Shown piece after piece: positions 6,649 through 11,777 of a stretch of DNA of 11,777 bases; the stretch's first letter is position 1, and each line of letters starts with the position of its first letter. Position numbers and translations under genes: made by a program. Origin of the DNA: an uncultured Bacteroidota bacterium (GTDB lineage Bacteria; Bacteroidota; Bacteroidia; Chitinophagales; Chitinophagaceae); assembly GCA_903881265.1 (NCBI GenBank), contig CAIRSV010000283.1:1-11777 (forward strand), given 5' to 3'. Below the pieces are notes generated by a model. It saw nothing but the letters and a program-made list of their open reading frames with translations, was not told the origin of the DNA and searched no databases.

Positions 6649-7575
6649 TTATTTTTTAGTCGCCTCGGTGACACTCATTAATTCCTGCATCGTGCGTTGC
6701 ATCTTGTCGATAGAGCCGTCAAGGAAAATCGTATTTCCTTTGCCATTTTCTGCAAAATGCTTGATTGATTCGGTCCACATTGAAAACAAAATAAAGGATG
6801 CATCAAGTTTGGCATCTTCCATTTCTTTCGCTGCTGAAGCCATACCACGTGCAACTTCTTCTCTGAATAAGGCGACACCTTGTCCGCGTAACTGAGCGGC
6901 TTGCTTTTCGGCTTCGGCTGATATTTTAATAAAGTTACCTTCCGCTTCTGCAGCTTTCGTGCGCGTAATCAATAAGGCTTGTCCTTCGTTTTCAGCGGCT
7001 GATTTAAGGTTATTACTGCTCACCACACGGGCCATCGATTTCATAATTTCCTCATCGAACGAAATATCATTAATCTGCAAGTCAATCAAATGATAGCCCC
7101 AGCTTTCGAGTTGCACATCAATTTGTTCTTTTACGTGAAGAATAATTTCACCACGAAGACCTAAGATCTCGGATTGCTTTTTAGTGGCTACAAATGCTCG
7201 AATAGAACCTTCAATTGTTCTGATCAAGGCTTGCATAAGACTTCTGTCGTCGACAAATTTAAAGGCTACATTTTTGATCGATTCTTCATCCTGATTCAAC
7301 ACAGCATAGAGTAACATGGCCTTGAAGTTAACATTGGCCTGATCGAGTGTAATTGCCTGAAACTGCAATTCCACTGAACGGTTTTGGATTGAAATCTGTC
7401 TGAATATTTTTTCAAAAAAAGGAATCTTGAAATTCAAACCTGGACGATGAACCCTGCGATATTTACCGAACATAGTAACGACGGCAATGGAGCCTTGTTG
7501 AACTGTAAAGATGCCTGAAAAGATAATGGCCACTATGATCACTGCGATGATAATGGCCGGAGAATTAGCTAGCAT
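6649..7575 (-). CDS. SPFH/band-7 domain membrane protein (stomatin/HIR-like)
   Basis: SPFH proteins assemble into large rings or cages on membranes and organise membrane domains or regulate membrane proteases; the role of this one is not known. It has 308 residues. One N-terminal transmembrane helix (about 7-23) is followed directly by the SPFH domain, whose opening VQQGSIAVVTMFGKYRRVHR and PGLNFKIPFFEKI are typical. The domain runs to roughly residue 190. An alanine- and glutamate-rich coiled coil follows (about 192-255), and then a hydrophobic/amphipathic C-terminal part. There is no extra HflK/HflC-type partner and no NfeD-type gene beside it, so it is more likely a QmcA-like or hypersensitive-induced-reaction-like member. 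It is separated from the TonB-receptor gene by 206 bp, enough for its own promoter, and leads into holB with an 11-bp gap. Confidence 0.88.
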   Translation of the reverse strand: MLANSPAIIIAVIIVAIIFSGIFTVQQGSIAVVTMFGKYRRVHRPGLNFKIPFFEKIFRQISIQNRSVELQFQAITLDQANVNFKAMLLYAVLNQDEESIKNVAFKFVDDRSLMQALIRTIEGSIRAFVATKKQSEILGLRGEIILHVKEQIDVQLESWGYHLIDLQINDISFDEEIMKSMARVVSSNNLKSAAENEGQALLITRTKAAEAEGNFIKISAEAEKQAAQLRGQGVALFREEVARGMASAAKEMEDAKLDASFILFSMWTESIKHFAENGKGNTIFLDGSIDKMQRTMQELMSVTEATKK

Positions 7576-7595
7576 TTGATTTTGATTTTAGAATG

Positions 7596-7603
7596 TAAAT
7601 GTA
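7596..7603 (-). promoter_or_regulatory. Candidate -7 element (TACATTTA) upstream of the SPFH gene
   Basis: On the - strand TACATTTA sits 20 bases ahead of the SPFH start. It matches seven of eight positions of the Bacteroidota -7 consensus TAnnTTTG. No clear TTG -33 element lies 17-23 bases upstream, which weakens the call. The motif is flanked by two copies of GAATGTAA (+ strand 7591-7598 and 7607-7614), 16 bp apart. The same TACATTTAC 9-mer precedes the TonB-receptor gene. Confidence 0.3.
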
Positions 7604-7715
7604 CGGGAATGTAATGGAATAATAGTAAGAAGAATACCTTGAACCCGAGCTTTATCGGAAGCAATTTTGACGCAGAAGAATACAGCATATTCAAACGGAT
7701 CTAAACATTCCATCA

Positions 7716-7745
7716 TTGAATAGAATGGTATAAGTAGCTATTCAA
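7716..7745. terminator. 8-bp perfect inverted repeat after the TonB-receptor gene, possible weak terminator
   Basis: TTGAATAG at 7716-7723 is the exact reverse complement of CTATTCAA at 7738-7745, with a 14-base spacer. It starts about 36 bases beyond the receptor's stop codon, a natural place for transcription to end before the SPFH promoter. The stem is A/T-rich and no T-run follows on the - strand, so it could equally be a protein-binding site or chance. Confidence 0.3.
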
Positions 7746-7781
7746 CACTCCTAAATTTCTTGCGCGCAGGAACGAATTACC

Positions 7782-10172
7782 CTAATACTCCACAATCAAA
7801 CCGATCGTAGGCAGCACGGTGCCTGTCGTATTATTCAGAAACTGCATCTGATAGCGGGACGGATTGCTTGATGAAGGATCTAGTAAGGCATTTCCATTGG
7901 CATCTCGTTTGACAGTTAGGATATCTTGTTCTGCCGCCGAAAACTTATACAAATTCTGTATATCGAGAAAGAGGTTCAGGTTCCAATGCTTGAAAAAATA
8001 CTTCTTATCGATACGGATATCCAACTGATGATTAAAGGGAAGTCGGCTTTGATTGATACGATTATAATCAAATTGACCTTGTTTGGCTACATCCCAAACA
8101 TAGGTCACTGAAGATAACGATGTGTCATATGCCGTGTATGGTCGCCCACCTGTTAGACGAAATTTGGCACCACATTCCCAATTGCGTTTAAGTTTCTTAC
8201 CGGCCGTAAGATTGACAATATAGCGTTGATCCCAATTACTAGGAGCATAGGCATTCGTATTGGCATTACTGAATTCGCTTCTAAACAAGGTCACCGCCAT
8301 CAAACCATAAAAGCCTTTAAACAATTTTTGTTGGGCAAATAATTCAATCCCATAGGCCCTGCCTTCAGACAACGATTTCACAGCTTCATTACCCACTACA
8401 CCAAAATCGCCACCGGTATTGGCCATCGAATAACCACGTTGTACACTTTGCGGATAATGGTTGTATTTCTTATAGAATCCTTCCACTGTAAAACGGCTAT
8501 TTTTATTGGTACTGTATTCTAATCCGCCCACCAAGTGAGCGCATTGAATATATTGCAGGTTGTTTTGTTTATTGATGTATACGCCAGATGAATCTTTAAA
8601 GCCAAGCATTGTATAGACGGGCGTCTGATAATACAACCCTGAATTAAAATTGACATTCAACCGATTGGTCAATTTGTAGGACGCTGAAAGGCGCGGCGAC
8701 AGTTGTTTCAATGGATTAGACATACTGCTTGAATATGAATTACCATCCATACGTAAACCCGCACTCAAGGTAAGTGCATCATTAAAAAATGGTTTGCTAA
8801 TTTGTCCAAAGAAACCATATTTCACAAAGGCTATGTCAGCATGATAATCGATGGTATCAATGACACCAGTCGGCAGTGATGAAAGATTATAGGTCGTATT
8901 GTTATACTTCACATACTCAGCTCCTGCACCATAATTAATTTTAAACTTGCTGAGTCGCAGGGTATTTTCAATTCGTATTTTATTTTCGATTTCCTGACTT
9001 TGGTAGTCTAAAATTCGTGTATTGCTTTTATCATTATTAAGAAACTTTGTGGCCTTATTATCTAACATATTTCGACTCAGTGCGATGGTCTGAAAACTAT
9101 TTTTCTTATAATGCTTGTACACAATACCATTTGTATAATTCCATTGTTTCTGTTCAGGCAGGTTGCCTAAAATATATTTCTGTTGCTCCGTCTTATTGTT
9201 TTGTGTATTCAGCACAGACACATCATAAGCCCCTAACAATAAATAGGTAATTTCGTTCTTCGCATTGATCGTATATTTATATTTAATCTGGGCATCATTA
9301 TACGTTGGCAAAAATGGCAATCCAATTTGAGAGAATAGGAATTTCAAATAAGACCGACGAACACTCAACATCAAACCACTTTTGTCATTCACCGGACCTT
9401 CGGCACGCAAACCAATATCACTGCTACCAACCGTAAAGGCTCCGTGCCAACTATCGGTGCGTGGATTTTTCATTTTAAAATCAAATACCGAACTTAACGT
9501 ATTCCCTCTGTTAGATGGAAAGGACCCTGCATAGTAACCCACATCTTGCAGAAAGTCGACATTTAATAAGCCGACGGGTCCTCCATTGGCTCCTTGAGTA
9601 GCAAAATGGTTGATGTTCGGGATTTCAATACCATCGAGATAGAACCTATTTTCAGATGGCCCACCGCCACGGATGATGATATCATTGCGATAACCAACGC
9701 TTGAACCGGCACCGGGCAAACTTTGGATTACCTTACTGATATCGCGACCGCCACCCGGATTTCGTTGTATTTCATTGACACCAATCGTGCGCAACGATAA
9801 AGGACTTTCTTCGGTCTTGTCTTTGCGCCCTTTCACCACTACTTCTTTGACATCAAGTTGATTTTTTTCTAAAAGAATTTCAACAAAGGTTGGTTTTGAA
9901 TTATCAACAGCTATTTCATAGAACACCTTTTTTGAATACCCAACATAACTAACTTCAATATTATACAAACCCGGTGTCAGTTTACTAAACTCAAACTTAC
10001 CATCCAAATCTGCCTTGATACGATTGGTCGTATTTTGCAGTATCACAGAGGCTAACGGAATTCCTTCATTGTTAATCGCGTCTTTAACACGGCCACGAAT
10101 GATGCCGTTTTTGTTTTGTGCAAATGATTGAAGAGAGGATAAGCAGACAAAGAGTAGAATAAATCGGTACAT
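7782..10172 (-). CDS. TonB-dependent outer-membrane receptor with carboxypeptidase-regulatory-like N-terminal domain
   Basis: This is an outer-membrane gated channel that imports a substrate using energy passed on by TonB-ExbBD. At 796 residues it is much shorter than SusC proteins (about 1000). A Sec signal peptide ends near A18 (SFA/QN). Next comes a carboxypeptidase-D-regulatory-like beta-sandwich (about 24-102; DLDGKFEFSKLTPGLYNIEV, SYVGY), then a TonB-box-like segment LDVKEVVVKG (106-115). The plug (about 125-236) contains VIQSLPGAGSSVGYRNDI, IIRGGGPSENRFYLDGIEIP and NTLSSVFDFKMKN. The remainder is beta-barrel, and the chain ends in an aromatic residue (LIVEY), as outer-membrane barrels do. 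No SusD-like lipoprotein, surface enzyme or TonB gene is nearby, so the substrate cannot be assigned. It lies between the PlsC-type gene (76 bp upstream) and the SPFH gene. Confidence 0.93.
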   Translation of the reverse strand: MYRFILLFVCLSSLQSFAQNKNGIIRGRVKDAINNEGIPLASVILQNTTNRIKADLDGKFEFSKLTPGLYNIEVSYVGYSKKVFYEIAVDNSKPTFVEILLEKNQLDVKEVVVKGRKDKTEESPLSLRTIGVNEIQRNPGGGRDISKVIQSLPGAGSSVGYRNDIIIRGGGPSENRFYLDGIEIPNINHFATQGANGGPVGLLNVDFLQDVGYYAGSFPSNRGNTLSSVFDFKMKNPRTDSWHGAFTVGSSDIGLRAEGPVNDKSGLMLSVRRSYLKFLFSQIGLPFLPTYNDAQIKYKYTINAKNEITYLLLGAYDVSVLNTQNNKTEQQKYILGNLPEQKQWNYTNGIVYKHYKKNSFQTIALSRNMLDNKATKFLNNDKSNTRILDYQSQEIENKIRIENTLRLSKFKINYGAGAEYVKYNNTTYNLSSLPTGVIDTIDYHADIAFVKYGFFGQISKPFFNDALTLSAGLRMDGNSYSSSMSNPLKQLSPRLSASYKLTNRLNVNFNSGLYYQTPVYTMLGFKDSSGVYINKQNNLQYIQCAHLVGGLEYSTNKNSRFTVEGFYKKYNHYPQSVQRGYSMANTGGDFGVVGNEAVKSLSEGRAYGIELFAQQKLFKGFYGLMAVTLFRSEFSNANTNAYAPSNWDQRYIVNLTAGKKLKRNWECGAKFRLTGGRPYTAYDTSLSSVTYVWDVAKQGQFDYNRINQSRLPFNHQLDIRIDKKYFFKHWNLNLFLDIQNLYKFSAAEQDILTVKRDANGNALLDPSSSNPSRYQMQFLNNTTGTVLPTIGLIVEY

Positions 10173-10187
10173 ACATCAAATTTTTTG

Positions 10188-10223
10188 TAAATGTAATCTG
10201 CAATGATGAGCAGTCATTCAAAA
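10188..10223 (-). promoter_or_regulatory. Candidate Bacteroidota-type promoter for the TonB-receptor gene
   Basis: Read on the - strand, TTTTG (10223-10219) is followed after 23 bases by TACATTTA (10195-10188), which agrees with the -7 consensus TAnnTTTG at seven of eight positions. The spacing is at the long end of the range described for this phylum. The -7 element is only 15 bases before the start codon, implying a very short leader. The 76-bp gap to the acyltransferase gene leaves room for a separate promoter. Confidence 0.35.
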
Positions 10224-10248
10224 TTAGATGATAGGTTATCGACAAAAA

Positions 10249-10998
10249 TTAAACCAATTCTTGGTGACTCACATAATACGTTTGCATGGTATCAAAAACC
10301 TTCTGCTTGAGCCTATCAGTATCACTTGAGATGAGTCCCTCAGTGCTAATTGCTGGTAGAAAATGTAATTGTATTTTATGAGGCCATGCCCACATCGGTT
10401 TGTTTGCATCAAGGATTGATTTTGTTCCGAAGATAACGCCGCAAATAATTGGCTTTTGTGCCTGAATAGCCACCTTGAAAGCGCCATCATAGAAACGTGC
10501 GAGTGGCTGATTGGTCTTGTTTCGAGTGCCTTCCGGAAAGAGACAAAGATGTAGCCCCTGATTGAGTGCATCTAGCATTTGAGGAATGCTATCCTTGCGG
10601 CTTTGCGCATCCTGACGGGTAACAAGGATAGAACCACATTGATAGATATAGCCAAATATCGGAATCTTAGCCATTTCAACTTTGGCAAGGGTGCGGTTAG
10701 GACCTGGGATACCGGGTGATGAAACAGGTACATCTGCGAGCGTATTATGATTCATTGTCACCACATAATTTTTTCCTTTCTTAAAATTCTCGCGCCCCTT
10801 ATACGTAACCGGACAAAAAATCAAGGGCATGTATATGCCCATCCAAATCTGAAAGCCACGTTGAATGGCAATCGAAGCGACACGATCACTGGCAAAGGTT
10901 TTGAACAACCAAAAAATCAATGCCACGGGTATCATGGTGATGGCAAACAGCAACATACCGTATATGAAATAAATTCTGCCGACTATATTTTTGATCAA
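10249..10998 (-). CDS. PlsC-type 1-acyl-sn-glycerol-3-phosphate acyltransferase (LPLAT superfamily)
   Basis: The enzyme probably acylates lysophosphatidic acid to phosphatidic acid at the inner membrane, the second acyl step of phospholipid synthesis. It could also acylate another lipid. The 249-residue protein has an N-terminal hydrophobic helix (about 9-33). It carries the catalytic H-x4-D motif as NHNTLAD (83-89; the usual Ser/Gln after His is Asn-Thr here), motif II GSILVTR (122-128, usual form GxIFIDR), and motif III FPEGTRN (154-160), which binds the glycerol phosphate. Motif IV is probably CGVIFGT. The start is a TTG: MIKNIVGRIYFIYG resembles the family's usual N-terminus, and the next in-frame ATG (10956, residue 15) would cut into the membrane helix. 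The frame stays open to a stop at 11047-11049. It lies downstream of ung with 134 bp between. Confidence 0.88.
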   Translation of the reverse strand: MIKNIVGRIYFIYGMLLFAITMIPVALIFWLFKTFASDRVASIAIQRGFQIWMGIYMPLIFCPVTYKGRENFKKGKNYVVTMNHNTLADVPVSSPGIPGPNRTLAKVEMAKIPIFGYIYQCGSILVTRQDAQSRKDSIPQMLDALNQGLHLCLFPEGTRNKTNQPLARFYDGAFKVAIQAQKPIICGVIFGTKSILDANKPMWAWPHKIQLHFLPAISTEGLISSDTDRLKQKVFDTMQTYYVSHQELV

Positions 10999-11098
10999 AG
11001 GAAAAAATTTAATGCGTAAAACTAATACAAATAAACCATTGACCTGCTAGTGTGCCATAAGAAGACTGATAAGACATTATTCGTTTGAAACTAACACT

Positions 11099-11110
11099 AC
11101 AAAGCTTTGT
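11099..11110. promoter_or_regulatory. 12-bp perfect palindrome between ung and the acyltransferase gene
   Basis: ACAAAGCTTTGT is its own reverse complement and lies 22 bases beyond the ung stop and about 100 bases ahead of the acyltransferase start. It could be a small operator. With no loop it is a poor terminator hairpin. Only one copy was noticed, so chance is a fair alternative. Confidence 0.2.
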
Positions 11111-11132
11111 TGCATAAAACATCGAAGATTCC

Positions 11133-11777
11133 CTACCAATGTATCTCCTTCTTTCCTTGTGCTTGAAGGATTGCATTGGTCTTTGAAAAATGCTTGCACC
11201 CAAAAAAACCTTTATATGCTGACAATGGAGATGGATGCGCCGCTTTCAACATGGTATGCCTCGAACTGTCAATCAGTTTTTCTTTCGCTTGCGCAAATTG
11301 TCCCCAGAGGATAAAGACGATACCATTCTTGTCGTCAGACACTTTTTTAATCACAGCATCTGTAAACTGCTCCCATCCAATCTTACTATGACTCATTGGG
11401 GCATTGGCTTCAACGCTCAACGACACATTGAGCATTAGCACACCTTGCTGCGCCCAATGCGAGAGGTTTCCGCTGACAGGAATTTCTTTTCCTATATCAG
11501 TAGCTAATTCCTTATAGATATTCATGAGGGATGGCGGTGGCTTGATACCATCTTGCACGCTAAAGCAAAGACCGTGTGCTTGCCCTTCTCCATGATAGGG
11601 GTCTTGCCCGAGCAATACTACCTTCACCTGATCGAATGGTGTTTGCGTAAACGCATTGAATATAGTATTGCCTTCAGGATAAATAATCGTCCCTTGCTGT
11701 TTTTTTTGTTGGAGAAACTGACCGATTTGAACGAAAGATGGTTTCTTCATTTCTTCGTTCAGGACTGCCTTCCAACT
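11133..11777 (-). CDS. ung: Uracil-DNA glycosylase, family 1 (Ung), 5'-truncated by the window edge
   Basis: Ung removes uracil from DNA by cleaving the N-glycosidic bond and so starts base-excision repair. The catalytic water-activating loop GQDPYHGEGQAHG is present (its Asp corresponds to E. coli D64). So are KPPPSLMNIYKEL, the uracil-binding strand GVLMLN, and the DNA-intercalation loop HPSPLS with the catalytic His, followed by AYKGFFGCKHF. An ATG at 11748-11750 would give 205 residues, but the frame continues open to the window end. There it encodes Ser-Trp-Lys-Ala-Val-Leu-Asn-Glu-Glu, which aligns with the conserved N-terminal 'W..vL..E' segment (E. coli LTWHDVLAEE). The true start therefore lies just outside, probably fewer than ten codons away. 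The protein ends at EIHW, a little short of the E. coli C-terminus, which is normal for this family. Confidence 0.95.
   Translation of the reverse strand, partial: SWKAVLNEEMKKPSFVQIGQFLQQKKQQGTIIYPEGNTIFNAFTQTPFDQVKVVLLGQDPYHGEGQAHGLCFSVQDGIKPPPSLMNIYKELATDIGKEIPVSGNLSHWAQQGVLMLNVSLSVEANAPMSHSKIGWEQFTDAVIKKVSDDKNGIVFILWGQFAQAKEKLIDSSRHTMLKAAHPSPLSAYKGFFGCKHFSKTNAILQAQGKKEIHW

Noticed and set aside
5631..6895. Several + strand open frames of 92-98 codons
   Set aside because: They are antisense to holB and the SPFH gene, both of which are clearly coding on the other strand.
7782..10172. SusC-type polysaccharide utilisation locus
   Set aside because: The receptor is about 200 residues too short for SusC, and there is no SusD-like or glycoside-hydrolase gene in the window.
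11009..11203. 64-codon - strand open frame overlapping the ung 3' end and the gap after it
   Set aside because: It is in a different frame from ung, overlaps its conserved end and resembles no family. The part in the gap is not convincing on its own.
11133..11750. ung as a complete 205-residue gene starting at the ATG at 11750
   Set aside because: The nine upstream in-frame codons to the window edge encode the conserved N-terminal Trp/Leu/Glu segment of the family, so the gene continues past the window.
1..11777. Mobile element, CRISPR array, toxin-antitoxin or defence island
   Set aside because: No transposase, integrase, nuclease-helicase pair, regular direct-repeat array or small paired genes are seen. 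Gene content is housekeeping and gaps are short.

Overview
The window reads as ordinary chromosomal, mostly core-genome DNA from a member of the Bacteroidota, most likely the Chitinophagales/sphingobacterial side. The pointers are a TonB-dependent receptor with an N-terminal carboxypeptidase-regulatory-like domain, a RicT (PSP1) protein with the cysteine-rich N-terminus and lysine/proline/asparagine-rich tail that I associate with this phylum, an AHSA1-type START protein with a C-terminus familiar from this group, moderate-to-low GC, and the lack of clear Shine-Dalgarno sequences. The lineage is inferred from protein character only. Eleven genes are visible. Both edge genes are cut: the SRPBCC gene lacks its 5' end at the left edge, and the uracil-DNA glycosylase gene lacks its 5' end at the right edge.

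Layout. At the left, a + strand SRPBCC/AHSA1 gene tail converges on dapD (- strand, lysine/meso-DAP synthesis). dapD is divergent from a three-gene + strand run: a GT4 glycosyltransferase, a tsaC-type threonylcarbamoyl-AMP synthase that overlaps it by 4 bp, and a small two-helix membrane protein with TPR-like repeats. That run converges on a long - strand series, listed here in transcription order from the right edge: ung, a PlsC-type acyltransferase, a TonB-dependent receptor, an SPFH/band-7 membrane protein, holB (clamp-loader delta prime) and ricT. No gap between genes exceeds about 210 bp. I see no RNA gene, CRISPR array, IS element, integrase or attachment site.

How the genes relate. The most meaningful cluster is SPFH-holB-ricT. 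SPFH and holB are 11 bp apart and probably co-transcribed, and ricT follows 90 bp later. The holB-ricT pairing is also known from Firmicutes (holB-yaaT in Bacillus subtilis), so the linkage spans phyla although no RicA/RicF partner lies in this window. The other genes serve separate tasks: cell-wall and lysine precursor supply, tRNA t6A modification, phospholipid synthesis, nutrient uptake and uracil repair.

Nothing here amounts to a convincing new defence, mobile or biosynthetic system. The observations most worth following are the RicT extensions and its retained link to holB, the tight SPFH-holB spacing, and a shared promoter-like 9-mer ahead of two genes.
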